From Pseudomonas alkylphenolica (GTDB lineage Bacteria > Pseudomonadota > Gammaproteobacteria > Pseudomonadales > Pseudomonadaceae): a stretch of DNA of 64,000 nucleotides. Shown here in pieces: positions 30,757 to 38,741 of this stretch. The position numbers were made by a program, and so were the translations under genes. The notes under the pieces were generated by a model. The model had not been told where the DNA came from and did not search any database. It was given only the letters and a program-made list of their open reading frames with translations. The stretch's first letter is position 1. Every line of letters starts with the position of its first letter. The DNA lies in assembly GCF_016009175.1 (NCBI RefSeq), contig NZ_JADUCM010000012.1, positions 1 to 64,000 of the forward strand, in the 5' to 3' direction.

Positions 30757-31704
30757 TTACTGGGCAGAAAGGGTTTCGCCTTGTGCCGGTTCCGCCTGTG
30801 ACAGGCTGTACACATAAGCGGCCAGCAGGTGAACTTTGTCGTTACCCTGAATCGCATCCTGCGCTGGCATCTGGCCCTGGCGACCATAGCGAATGGTCTG
30901 TTGCAACTGGGCAAAGCTTGAACCGTAGATGAACGCCTGCGGGTGCGTCAGGTCCGGTGCGCCCATCGCCGGCGTGCCTTTGCCTTGTGGGCCGTGGCAG
31001 GCCACGCAGTTGGTTGCAAAGAGCTTCTCGCCGTTGGCGACATCGGCCTTGGTGCCTTCCGGCAGCTTGCGGCCATCGAGGTTTGTCAGGACAAACCCGG
31101 CTACATCGGCGACCCCTTGCTCGCCAATGACTTCAGCCCAGGCCGGCATGACGCCGTGACGGCCGTTCATGATCGACTGCTTGATGGTGTCGGGCTCGCC
31201 ACCCCAGCGCCAGTCCTTGTCGGTGAGGTTAGGGAAGCCGTAGGCCCCTTTGGCGTCGGAGCCGTGGCACACCGCGCAGTTGGAAGCGAACAGGCGCCCC
31301 CCCATTTTCAGCGCCTGCGGATCCTTGGCGACTTCTTCAACCGGCATGGCAGCGAACTTGGCAAAGATCGGACCGAACTTGGCGTCTGCCTTGTCCATCT
31401 CTTTCTGCCACTCGTTGACCTGGGTCCAGCCGTCCTGATACCCCGGCAGGATGCCTTTCCAGTTGCCCAGGCCCGGGTAGAGGATCAGGTAGCCGACGCC
31501 GAACGCCAAGGTGCCGACGAACAGCCAGAACCACCACTTGGGCAGCGGGTTGTCATACTCCTCGATGCCGTCGAAGCTGTGGCCCATGGTCTGGTCGCTG
31601 GTCCCCGGCTTTTCGCCCTTGCGCGTGGCCAGCAGCAGCCAGGTCAGGCCGATCAGGCTGCCGATGGTCAGTACGCTGATGTACGTACTCCAGAAGGTGG
31701 TCAT
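30757..31704 (-). CDS. ccoP: cbb3 cytochrome c oxidase, dihaem subunit CcoP (upstream set)
   Basis: The second CcoP, 315 residues, with the same two-helix anchor ([24 protein letters not shown]) and two CxxCH haem sites (CAVCHG, CVACHG). The linker after GYQ is shorter than in the other copy ([17 protein letters not shown]). It overlaps ccoQ by 4 bp. Part of the Anr-box-controlled set, likely used under low oxygen. Confidence 0.97.
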   Translation of the reverse strand: MTTFWSTYISVLTIGSLIGLTWLLLATRKGEKPGTSDQTMGHSFDGIEEYDNPLPKWWFWLFVGTLAFGVGYLILYPGLGNWKGILPGYQDGWTQVNEWQKEMDKADAKFGPIFAKFAAMPVEEVAKDPQALKMGGRLFASNCAVCHGSDAKGAYGFPNLTDKDWRWGGEPDTIKQSIMNGRHGVMPAWAEVIGEQGVADVAGFVLTNLDGRKLPEGTKADVANGEKLFATNCVACHGPQGKGTPAMGAPDLTHPQAFIYGSSFAQLQQTIRYGRQGQMPAQDAIQGNDKVHLLAAYVYSLSQAEPAQGETLSAQ

Positions 31705-31898
31705 TGCCCGTTACTCCTCGATTCGGGTTCTTTGGCGGCGGGTGCCAGGCGGTCATCGGCGAACGGCAGCAGGCTTGCCTCGGCAAACTCGCGGTCACGC
31801 CGACCGTTGAACACCCACAGGGAGAGGCCGATGAACGCGATGGCCACCAGCAAGGTGCCGAGGCCGCGCAGTTGACCGATATCCAGTGTGAAATCCAT
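31701..31898 (-). CDS. ccoQ: cbb3 oxidase small subunit CcoQ (upstream set)
   Basis: A 65-residue single-helix protein ([24 protein letters not shown]...[22 protein letters not shown]), more diverged from its paralogue than the neighbouring subunits. It lies 5 bp after ccoO and overlaps ccoP. Confidence 0.9.
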   Translation of the reverse strand: MDFTLDIGQLRGLGTLLVAIAFIGLSLWVFNGRRDREFAEASLLPFADDRLAPAAKEPESRSNGQ

Positions 31899-31903
31899 GG
31901 CCC

Positions 31904-32512
31904 TTACCTCTTGTTCTTGATGGCGGTGCCCAGCACCTGCAGGTAGGCGACCAGTGCGTCCATTTCGGTCTTGCCCTTGATCGAGGCCACTGCACCGCTG
32001 ATGTCCTCGTCGGTGTAGGGCACGCCGAGGGTGCGCATCGTGCGCAGCTTGGTCTCGGTGTGGCTGCTGTCTACCGGGCTTGCGACCAGCCAGGGGTAGG
32101 CGGGCATTTTCGACTCGGGCACGACGTTGCGCGGGTTGTACAGGTGGGCGCGGTGCCAGTCATCGGAGTAGCGGCCGCCGACACGGGCCAGGTCCGGACC
32201 GGTACGCTTGGAACCCCACAGGAACGGGTGATCCCAGACACTCTCACCGGCAACCGAGTAGTGGCCGTAACGCTCGGTTTCGGCACGGAACGGACGGATC
32301 ATTTGCGAGTGGCACTGCACGCAGCCTTCGCGGATGTAGATGTCGCGGCCTTCAAGTTGCAGCGCGGTGTAGGGCTTCATGCCTTCCACCGGCTTGTTGG
32401 TTACGTCCTGGAAGAACAGCGGGACGATCTGGGTCAGGCCGCCGATGCTGACGGCAAACACCATCAACAACACCAGCAGAAAGACGTTCTTCTCGATCAC
32501 TTCATGTTTCAT
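31904..32512 (-). CDS. ccoO: cbb3 oxidase monohaem subunit CcoO (upstream set)
   Basis: A 202-residue membrane-anchored cytochrome with [10 protein letters not shown] and the same overall sequence as the downstream copy. Bases 32109-32313 match 28429-28633 with only a few changes. The region after MPAYPWLV diverges ([15 protein letters not shown] here, [15 protein letters not shown] there). It starts 10 bp after ccoN. Confidence 0.97.
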   Translation of the reverse strand: MKHEVIEKNVFLLVLLMVFAVSIGGLTQIVPLFFQDVTNKPVEGMKPYTALQLEGRDIYIREGCVQCHSQMIRPFRAETERYGHYSVAGESVWDHPFLWGSKRTGPDLARVGGRYSDDWHRAHLYNPRNVVPESKMPAYPWLVASPVDSSHTETKLRTMRTLGVPYTDEDISGAVASIKGKTEMDALVAYLQVLGTAIKNKR

Positions 32513-32522
32513 CTCGATCTCC

Positions 32523-33947
32523 TCAAGCCAGCTGCGCAGTGGCAGGGGCAGTCGCGACCACCGGGCCGCGCACGGTGCGCCAGGTGTTCCATGCCATCAG
32601 CAGCATGCCGGTGAGGAAAATCGCCCCGCCGACGAAGCGCACGATGAAGCCAGGGTGGCTGGCCACCAGGGTTTCGACGAAGGAGTAGGTCAGGGTGCCG
32701 TCGGTGTTGACTGCACGCCACATCAGGCCCTGGGCAATGCCGTTGACCCACATCGAAGCGATGTAGAGCACGGTGCCGATGGTGGCCAGCCAGAAGTGCG
32801 CGTTGATCAGGCCGATGCTGTGCATCTGCTCGCGACCGAAGACTTTCGGGATCATGTGGTACAGGGCACCGATCGAGATCATCGCTACCCAGCCCAGGGC
32901 ACCGGCGTGTACGTGGCCGATGGTCCAGTCGGTGTAGTGCGACAGGGCGTTGACCGTCTTGATCGCCATCATCGGCCCTTCGAAGGTCGACATGCCGTAG
33001 AACGCCAGGGACACCACGAGGAAGCGCAGGATCGGGTCGCTGCGCAACTTATGCCAGGCGCCCGAGAGGGTCATCATGCCGTTGATCATGCCGCCCCAGC
33101 TTGGTGCCAGGAGGATCAGCGACATGATCATGCCCAGCGACTGCGCCCAGTCGGGCAGGGCGGTGTAGTGCAGGTGGTGCGGACCTGCCCAGATGTACAG
33201 GGTGATCAGCGCCCAGAAGTGCACGATCGACAGGCGATAGGAATACACCGGACGCTCAGCCTGCTTGGGCACGAAGTAGTACATCATGCCGAGGAAGCCT
33301 GCGGTCAGGAAAAAGCCTACGGCGTTGTGGCCGTACCACCACTGCACCATGGCGTCGGTGGCGCCGCTGTACAGCGAGTAGGACTTGGTCAGGCTGACCG
33401 GAACTTCCAGGTTGTTGACGATATGCAGGATCGCCACGGTGATAATGAACGCACCAAAAAACCAGTTGCCCACGTAGATGTGCTTGGTGGTGCGCTTGAG
33501 CAGTGTGCCAAAGAACACCACGGCATAGGCGACCCAGACAATGGTGATCAGGATGTCGATCGGCCATTCCAGTTCGGCGTACTCCTTGGAACTGGTATAA
33601 CCCAGCGGCAAGGTGATGGCGGCCAGCACGATCACCAGTTGCCAGGCCCAGAAGGTAAAGGCGGCAAGGCGTGGTGAGAACAGGGTGGTCTGGCAGGTTC
33701 GCTGGACCGAATAGTAGGAGGAGGCGAACAGCGCGCAACCGCCGAAGGCGAAGATCACCGCGTTGGTGTGCAGCGGACGCAGGCGTCCGAAGCTGGTCCA
33801 GGGGAGATCAAAGTTGAGCGAGGGCCAGACAAGTTGCGCGGCGAGAAAAACGCCGAGCCCCATCCCGACGATTCCCCACACCACCGTCATAATGGCGAAT
33901 TGGCGGACCACCTTGTAGTTGTAGGCGGTACTGCTGGTTGTGTTCAT
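32523..33947 (-). CDS. ccoN: cbb3 cytochrome c oxidase catalytic subunit CcoN (upstream set)
   Basis: Catalytic subunit of the second cbb3 oxidase, 474 residues from ATG 33947-33945 ([18 protein letters not shown]), which aligns with the start of the paralogue; an in-frame ATG 51 nt earlier would add a segment absent from the family. The haem and CuB motifs match the other copy ([21 protein letters not shown]). An Anr box lies 75-88 bp upstream, inside the divergent hydrolase gene. This fits the low-oxygen-induced cco2 type of P. aeruginosa. Confidence 0.97.
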   Translation of the reverse strand: MNTTSSTAYNYKVVRQFAIMTVVWGIVGMGLGVFLAAQLVWPSLNFDLPWTSFGRLRPLHTNAVIFAFGGCALFASSYYSVQRTCQTTLFSPRLAAFTFWAWQLVIVLAAITLPLGYTSSKEYAELEWPIDILITIVWVAYAVVFFGTLLKRTTKHIYVGNWFFGAFIITVAILHIVNNLEVPVSLTKSYSLYSGATDAMVQWWYGHNAVGFFLTAGFLGMMYYFVPKQAERPVYSYRLSIVHFWALITLYIWAGPHHLHYTALPDWAQSLGMIMSLILLAPSWGGMINGMMTLSGAWHKLRSDPILRFLVVSLAFYGMSTFEGPMMAIKTVNALSHYTDWTIGHVHAGALGWVAMISIGALYHMIPKVFGREQMHSIGLINAHFWLATIGTVLYIASMWVNGIAQGLMWRAVNTDGTLTYSFVETLVASHPGFIVRFVGGAIFLTGMLLMAWNTWRTVRGPVVATAPATAQLA

Positions 33948-33996
33948 GTATGGGTTCCCATCCACGGTTATAGGCAGACTAATTAGCGAGGCAAGC

Positions 33997-34686
33997 ATGA
34001 GTAATGGGCAGACGACCGGTATTGACGGGGATCAATGGGCGCAGCTGGTCGAAAGCCACGGCTGGCTGTGGAATGCTCCGCAAAATCAGGGGGATGGCGC
34101 ACCTTCTGGATGTTTGATCTTGGCCCATGGTGCCGGTGCTCCCATGGACAGTCCGTTCATGGAGGACATGGCGCAAAGGCTTGCCGCACAAGGGCTGGGC
34201 GTGTTGCGTTTCGAGTTTGCGTACATGGCGCAGCGGCGCATCGACGGTGGCAAAAGGCCGCCAAATCCTCAAGCGAAGCTTCTGGAATGCTGGCGCGAGG
34301 TGTACCGGCAGGTGCGACCATTGGTCACTGGGACACTGGCCATTGGCGGCAAATCCATGGGCGGGCGCATGGCCAGTCTGTTGGCCGACGAGTTGGGTGC
34401 CGATGCGCTGGTGTGCCTGGGGTACCCGTTTTACGCCGCCGGCAAGCCGGAGAAACCGCGGGTGGAGCATCTGGCCGAGTTGAAGACACCCACCTTGATC
34501 ATTCAGGGCGAGCGCGATGCGTTGGGCGATCGGCAGACGGTAGAGGGCTATTCATTGTCGCCGGCGATTGAACTGTGCTGGTTGCAGGCGGGGGATCATG
34601 ACCTGAAGCCGCTGAAGGCGTCAGGGTTCACGCATGCCGATCATCTGGCGACGGCGGCGCAACGCATTGTGGCGTTTTTGCGATGA
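33997..34686 (+). CDS. Alpha/beta hydrolase, dienelactone hydrolase-like
   Basis: A 229-residue cytoplasmic protein with an alpha/beta hydrolase fold: the [16 protein letters not shown] segment (oxyanion region), nucleophile elbow GGKSMGGR (Ser in GKSMG), an acid in [11 protein letters not shown] and a C-terminal His in GDHDLKP. The ATG at 33997 has GAGG upstream. The substrate is unknown; related proteins are annotated as KANSL3/Tex30-like or alpha/beta family hydrolases. It is divergent from ccoN, and the Anr box for ccoN lies within its early codons. Confidence 0.85.
   Translation: MSNGQTTGIDGDQWAQLVESHGWLWNAPQNQGDGAPSGCLILAHGAGAPMDSPFMEDMAQRLAAQGLGVLRFEFAYMAQRRIDGGKRPPNPQAKLLECWREVYRQVRPLVTGTLAIGGKSMGGRMASLLADELGADALVCLGYPFYAAGKPEKPRVEHLAELKTPTLIIQGERDALGDRQTVEGYSLSPAIELCWLQAGDHDLKPLKASGFTHADHLATAAQRIVAFLR
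34022..34035 (-). promoter_or_regulatory. Anr/FNR box for the upstream ccoNOQP set
   Basis: TTGAC-GGGG-ATCAA on the plus strand, i.e. TTGAT-CCCC-GTCAA in the ccoN direction: nine of ten consensus positions. It is centred about 81 bp before ccoN and lies in codons 9-13 of the divergent hydrolase, encoding IDGDQ. Confidence 0.8.
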
Positions 34687-34710
34687 GGTGAACTGTCTGC
34701 CTCTTGGTTA

Positions 34711-34826
34711 ACTGTGGGAGCTGGCGCAGCCGGCGATGGGCTGCGCGGCAGCCCCGAGGCCCGAATCGGCTGCCAGTATGTGCGAGCGCTGCGCGCTCGA
34801 TCGCCGGCTGCGCCAGCTCCCACAGT
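34711..34826. repeat. REP pair (BIME-like) after the hydrolase gene
   Basis: Perfect 27-nt arms at 34711-34737 and 34800-34826, beginning ACTGTGGGAGCTGGCGCAGC, face each other across 62 nt. The GTGGGAGC...GCTCCCAC ends are typical of Pseudomonas REP elements. It lies between convergent genes (hydrolase and ppnP) and can act as a transcription barrier. Confidence 0.85.
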
Positions 34827-34845
34827 TGTCGCAGAGCGTCCGGAC

Positions 34846-35130
34846 TTAGCCGCGGTACTCGCACAGGTAGGCAGTGTCGACGGCGACTTTCAACTGGAAC
34901 TTGCTGTTGGCCGGTACGTTGAACTGGCTGCCGGCGCTGAAGGTTTCCCAGTTGTCGCTGTCAGGCAGTTTGACGGTCAGGGCGCCCGATACCACGTGCA
35001 TGATTTCACGTTGAGCGGTGCCGAACTCGTACTCACCGGGGGCCATAACGCCGACAGTGGCCGGGCCTTCGGCAGTGCCGAACGCAATCGACTTGACCGT
35101 GCCATCAAAGTACTCGTTGACTTTAAACAT
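34846..35130 (-). CDS. ppnP: Pyrimidine/purine nucleoside phosphorylase PpnP
   Basis: PpnP cleaves nucleosides phosphorolytically to free base and ribose-1-phosphate. The 94-residue single-domain cupin has the family sequence [40 protein letters not shown] and [12 protein letters not shown]. The ATG at 35130 has CAGGAG upstream. It stands alone between two intergenic regions. Confidence 0.92.
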   Translation of the reverse strand: MFKVNEYFDGTVKSIAFGTAEGPATVGVMAPGEYEFGTAQREIMHVVSGALTVKLPDSDNWETFSAGSQFNVPANSKFQLKVAVDTAYLCEYRG

Positions 35131-35200
35131 GGGCGACTCCTGAAAAGGGGCTTAAAAGGCTGGCCAGTATGCCCAAGGCATCTGGCGCCGTCATCCGCTT

Positions 35201-35752
35201 TCAGGTGCCGTTGGCCGGGAGCGACAAGGGCAGTAGCCGCGCGGTATTGCGCGCGTCTTCAAGGGCCCGGTGCTGCATGCCGTTGAACTGCAGGCCGGCC
35301 AGCTGCAACGCACCGTTCAGGCCCAGTGGGCGCTGCAAGTGGCGGGCTTTGGCGAAGCGCTGTTTGAGGTTGATGTGCGGCAGGTCGGCCAGCAGGCTCT
35401 GCAACTGATGCTGCTGCCACTCCTGCAGCAGTTGCTGGCGGTCATAGTCGCCCCAGCTGACCCAGGCGATAAGGTGCGCTTGATGATGCCCGAGCCAGCG
35501 CTCGAACTGGCCCCAGACCTCGCTGAACGGCGCGGCGGTGTCGACGCTGGCCTGGCTGATATGCGTCAGTTCACGGCAGAAAGTCGTCAGTTGCGGGCGG
35601 CGCCGCGGTTTGACGAAGCGCTGGAAGTGGTCGACTTCCCGGCCTTGACGGTTGACCAGCGTTGCACCAATTTCGATGACTTCCATTTCTGTCACCGGCC
35701 AACCCCCGTCATCGGTGGTTGCTTCCAGGTCGATCACCAGCCAATGCCCCAT
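35201..35752 (-). CDS. DEDDh 3'-5' exonuclease (RNase T/KapD-like)
   Basis: A 183-residue exonuclease domain protein. Exo I is LVIDLEATT (Asp and Glu of the DEDD set), Exo II includes WVSWGDYDRQQLL, and Exo III is HRALEDARNTARL with the catalytic His and Asp. This resembles sporulation inhibitor KapD-like and ERI-1-like exonucleases; the substrate (RNA or DNA) cannot be told. The ATG has GGGAG upstream. Confidence 0.88.
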   Translation of the reverse strand: MGHWLVIDLEATTDDGGWPVTEMEVIEIGATLVNRQGREVDHFQRFVKPRRRPQLTTFCRELTHISQASVDTAAPFSEVWGQFERWLGHHQAHLIAWVSWGDYDRQQLLQEWQQHQLQSLLADLPHINLKQRFAKARHLQRPLGLNGALQLAGLQFNGMQHRALEDARNTARLLPLSLPANGT

Positions 35753-35922
35753 AATAGGCTCCCTTGCAAGACTGGCTAGAGCGTAGCCAAACTTGGACGC
35801 TTGGGGTATCCCTATGGCTTTTTGCCTTCAGCTGGCATTTTGCACAATCGCCAGTTGTGCGGCGCCAGGAAAACGCCTAGTTTAAGCAAATTCCGGTTAA
35901 AGCCCGTAAAGAGTGTGTTGCT

Positions 35923-36726
35923 TTGATTCCTACGTCCATGTCGCAGGTCATGTCGTTCCTGTTCATGCTCGCAAGCCTGGGGGTTGCTTCGTCCGCCCAG
36001 GCGCTCGAGGAAATCGAGGTTAAAGTCGGTGCTACGCATTTCCCTCCTTATATAGTGCGACCCGAGCGCGGGGCCGACACCGGGCTGCTCCCGCAGTTGG
36101 TCGAGGCGCTGAACAATGCCCAGGCGCACTACCGCTTTGTGCTGGTGCCGACCTCGATACCACGCCGCTTCGGCGACTTCAGGCAAGGCCGCACCGACAT
36201 CGCGATCTTCGAGAACCCGCAGTGGGGGTGGCAGGACATCGAACACGTCGCCGTCGACATGGGCCTGGAAGATGCCGAAATTTTCGTTACCCACCTGCAG
36301 CCCGACCGGGACGAAGGCTACTTTGCCGACCTCAGCAGCAAACGATTGGCGTTGTACAGTGGCTATCACTATGCGTTTGCCGGTTTCAACCCGGATCCCA
36401 AATACCTCGCCGAGCGCTACAACGCGACCCTGACCTACTCGCACGACAGTAACCTGCTGATGGTTCAGCGGGGTCGTGCCGATATCGCGCTGGTGACCCG
36501 TTCCTACCTCAGCGACTTTCTCGTGCGCAACCCGAAGAGCAATGGCCAGTTGCTGACTTCCGAACGGGTCGACCAGATCTATCACCATTACGCCTTGCTG
36601 CGCCCCGGCGCGCCGATCACTGGCCCGGCGTTTGCCAGGCTGATGCAGCAGCTGCGTGAATCGGGTGAGTTGCTGCGGATTTTCCAGCCGTATCGCATCA
36701 GTGTCAGCACGCCCCAGGAAGACTAA
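35923..36726 (+). CDS. Orphan periplasmic solute-binding protein (family 3 type)
   Basis: A 267-residue exported protein with a signal peptide ending near SSAQA (about residue 27) and a family 3 binding domain (VKVGATHFPPYIVRPERGADTGLLPQLVEAL). The TTG at 35923 has AAAGAG 9 nt upstream, while the in-frame ATG at 35938 lacks a ribosome-binding site, so either start is possible. No transporter genes are adjacent. The stop codon overlaps the PvdS box for the next gene. Confidence 0.8.
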   Translation: MIPTSMSQVMSFLFMLASLGVASSAQALEEIEVKVGATHFPPYIVRPERGADTGLLPQLVEALNNAQAHYRFVLVPTSIPRRFGDFRQGRTDIAIFENPQWGWQDIEHVAVDMGLEDAEIFVTHLQPDRDEGYFADLSSKRLALYSGYHYAFAGFNPDPKYLAERYNATLTYSHDSNLLMVQRGRADIALVTRSYLSDFLVRNPKSNGQLLTSERVDQIYHHYALLRPGAPITGPAFARLMQQLRESGELLRIFQPYRISVSTPQED

Positions 36727-36747
36727 ATTTCGCCAGATCGTTCACGT
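36724..36747 (+). promoter_or_regulatory. PvdS-type promoter of pvdYII
   Basis: TAAAT (36724-36728), 16 bp, then CGT (36745-36747), preceded by C, exactly the iron-starvation box recognised by PvdS. Its first three bases are the TAA stop codon of the upstream gene. It is 39 bp before the pvdYII start. Confidence 0.85.
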
Positions 36748-36785
36748 TCACCCAGGTGAGTACCTTTCCTTCGTGAGCCGATACC

Positions 36786-37799
36786 ATGCCCTTCGACCCT
36801 GCTTCGCAAACGCTGTCCTTACCTCGCTGGCGCAGTCTTGACGCTGTGGAGAACGGCTGCCACCTGAGCCTTGTACTGGAAGGCAGGCCGCTGATCCGGG
36901 TGCGCCTGGTACAAGGGGTGGCGCTTGAAGTTCACCTTGAGGACCTCGCCCGCGACCGGCCGCATGAGGCGTTATGGGCCGCCTGTTATTGGCTGTTTGC
37001 CCGCGACCCGGCGTGTCAGCAGCTGACCTGGCACCTCGATTCTTTGCCTGTCGAAGCCTTGCGCAGTGGTCTGCTGCTCGCCCACACACAGGCGGGTGTG
37101 TACCGCTGTGAACGAACCCAGTTCTGGCAACTGCCACAACCCTGGCTGGGGCAGGCATTGGACGGCGTGTACCCGCAACAGATGCACATTACCGACGGCA
37201 AGCGTCACCCGCGCCGCGCGCCGAAACCCCGCGGTGAGGTGTACCGGCGCTTCGATGTGCGCCTGGGGGCCTGGGTGTCGCTGCGTACCCTGGATATCGA
37301 CAGCGACCTCGAGCGTTTCAACCGTTGGCAGAACAACCCGCGGGTACTGAATTTCTGGCAGGAAGGCGGCAGCCTCGAACAGCACCGGGAGTACCTGGGC
37401 AAACTGCAGGCCGACCCGCACAGCCTGACCTTGATCGGCAGTTTTGATGATCAGCCCTTTGCCTATTTCGAGGCCTACTGGGCCAAGGAAGACCGCATTG
37501 CGCCGTTCTACCCGGCCGATGACTATGATCGTGGCATCCACATGCTGGTCGGCGAAGAGCAGCATCGCGGGCCGCACAAGGTTGCCAGCTGGCTTTCGGC
37601 GCTGGTGCACTACCTGTTTCTCGATGACCCGCGAACCCAGCGGGTGGTGGCCGAGCCACGGGCGGACAACAGCAAGATGATCGGCTACATGCACGATCAG
37701 TGCTTTCATTGCGAGAAGGAGTTCGACTTCCCGCACAAGCGGGCGGCCTTGATGATTCTGGGGCGGGAGCGCTTCTTCGAACGGTGCCGGCTCGCCTAA
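36786..37799 (+). CDS. pvdYII: GNAT acetyltransferase of siderophore synthesis, PvdYII-like
   Basis: A 337-residue protein. The C-terminal 170 residues form the IucB/AlcB-type acetyltransferase domain (TLDIDSDLERFNRWQNNPRVLNFWQEGGS, FAYFEAYWAKEDRIAPFY, GPHKVASWLSALVHYLFLDDPRTQRVVAEPR). In fluorescent pseudomonads such proteins acetylate hydroxyornithine for the pyoverdine peptide; that role here is inferred from similarity, the PvdS promoter and the pvdS neighbour. The N-terminal 150 residues are less conserved. It converges with pvdS. Confidence 0.85.
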   Translation: MPFDPASQTLSLPRWRSLDAVENGCHLSLVLEGRPLIRVRLVQGVALEVHLEDLARDRPHEALWAACYWLFARDPACQQLTWHLDSLPVEALRSGLLLAHTQAGVYRCERTQFWQLPQPWLGQALDGVYPQQMHITDGKRHPRRAPKPRGEVYRRFDVRLGAWVSLRTLDIDSDLERFNRWQNNPRVLNFWQEGGSLEQHREYLGKLQADPHSLTLIGSFDDQPFAYFEAYWAKEDRIAPFYPADDYDRGIHMLVGEEQHRGPHKVASWLSALVHYLFLDDPRTQRVVAEPRADNSKMIGYMHDQCFHCEKEFDFPHKRAALMILGRERFFERCRLA

Positions 37800-37873
37800 C
37801 GCTCAAGCGGCCAGTTGCAAGCCTCACGCTGCACGTGGACAACACACGACTTGCAGCTTGAGGCGTGCTGCAT

Positions 37874-38404
37874 TCACGTTCTCTGGCTCGAGACTTTGCG
37901 GCAATGCACCAGGGCATCGCGAATCATGAAGTTGACCAGGGTCGGTGAGACGCCCAGTTCCTTGGCGATGTCTTTTTGCGGGACCCCGTGCAGGCGGTAC
38001 ATCTCGAACGCATAACGTGTGCGCTGGGGCAGTTCGTTCAAGGCGTCGGCAATGTGTTCCAGGGTGGCGAAGTTGATGTGCGTGGCTTCGGGCGAGGCGC
38101 CCTGGATGACCACATTCAGGCCTTCTTCTTCGCTGCCGGAGTACTTGAGCTCCATGGACTGCTTGCGATAGTGGTCGATGGCCAGGTTACGCACGATCTG
38201 AAACAGGTAGCTGAGCTGGGCTTTGAACGAGGAGGTGATGTGCGGTGCGGAATTGAGCCGGAAGAAGGCGTCCTGCACCACGTCTTCGGCGCGGGAGCGG
38301 CAGCCGGTAATGCGTGCAGCGATCTTGACGAGAATACTGCGGTTGTCGACGAACGCCTGGAGCAACGGTGAATCGCACTTACTTGTGGATGTTTGTTCCG
38401 CCAT
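37874..38404 (-). CDS. pvdS: Iron-starvation ECF sigma factor PvdS (PfrI)
   Basis: PvdS directs RNA polymerase to pyoverdine promoters of the TAAAT-N16/17-CGT type. The 176-residue protein has sigma region 2 (CRSRAEDVVQDAFFRL, YLFQIVRNLAIDHYRKQ) and region 4 (LPQRTRYAFEMYRLHGVPQKDIAKELGVSPTLVNFMIRDAL), nearly the same as P. aeruginosa PvdS. The ATG at 38404 has AAGGTGAT upstream. It is divergent from pvdL, and its own promoter is covered by a Fur box. Confidence 0.96.
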   Translation of the reverse strand: MAEQTSTSKCDSPLLQAFVDNRSILVKIAARITGCRSRAEDVVQDAFFRLNSAPHITSSFKAQLSYLFQIVRNLAIDHYRKQSMELKYSGSEEEGLNVVIQGASPEATHINFATLEHIADALNELPQRTRYAFEMYRLHGVPQKDIAKELGVSPTLVNFMIRDALVHCRKVSSQRT

Positions 38405-38472
38405 GGAAATCACCTTATCTCTAAGAGGGAAGGGGAGCGCTCCGGGGAAGGAGGCTGCCTGCGACGTGCGAC

Positions 38473-38501
38473 AAGCTATTCGTAATGATAATTATTGTCA
38501 A
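38473..38501 (-). promoter_or_regulatory. Fur box over the pvdS sigma-70 promoter
   Basis: CGTAATGATAATTATTGTC (38481-38499) matches 15 of 19 Fur consensus positions. On the minus strand it overlaps a perfect -35, TTGACA (38501-38496), with TAGCTT (38478-38473) as -10 at 17 bp. Iron-loaded Fur bound here would block pvdS transcription directly. Confidence 0.88.
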
Positions 38502-38607
38502 ATGAGAAAGTTAATACGTTACTGCGTATTTGCGTTATAAGCCCCGGCTCTGTGACCGGATTCAAATAACCGCTGACAGGACCTCTGCCCAGGCGCAGGG
38601 CAGCGCT

Positions 38608-38631
38608 TAATTATTTGCCAGGGCCATCCGT
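38608..38631 (+). promoter_or_regulatory. PvdS-type promoter of pvdL
   Basis: TAATT (38608-38612), 16 bp, CGT (38629-38631), one base off the TAAAT consensus, with a leader of about 100 nt before the pvdL start. The 337-bp pvdS-pvdL gap otherwise holds only the Fur-regulated pvdS promoter. Confidence 0.75.
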
Positions 38632-38741
38632 TCCTCTGTGTACATCTTCGGGCGCTCGACAGGCGCAACGTGCAGCCGCGCCCCGGCCTGCACCGCTGTC
38701 GAGCCCTGACTTCACGTACAGACTCTGGCAGGAACCCTCCC

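Noticed and set aside
33896..33998. Longer ccoN start at 33998 adding 17 residues
   Set aside because: The extra segment has no counterpart in the paralogue or the family and would run back into the promoter region. The ATG at 33947 aligns with the other copy.
37800..37873. Bidirectional terminator between pvdYII and pvdS
   Set aside because: CTCAAG/CTTGAG (37802-37807, 37857-37862) and TGCAAG/CTTGCA (37816-37821, 37850-37855) could pair, but with an 8-nt bulge, a long loop and no T-tract. Too weak to list as a terminator.
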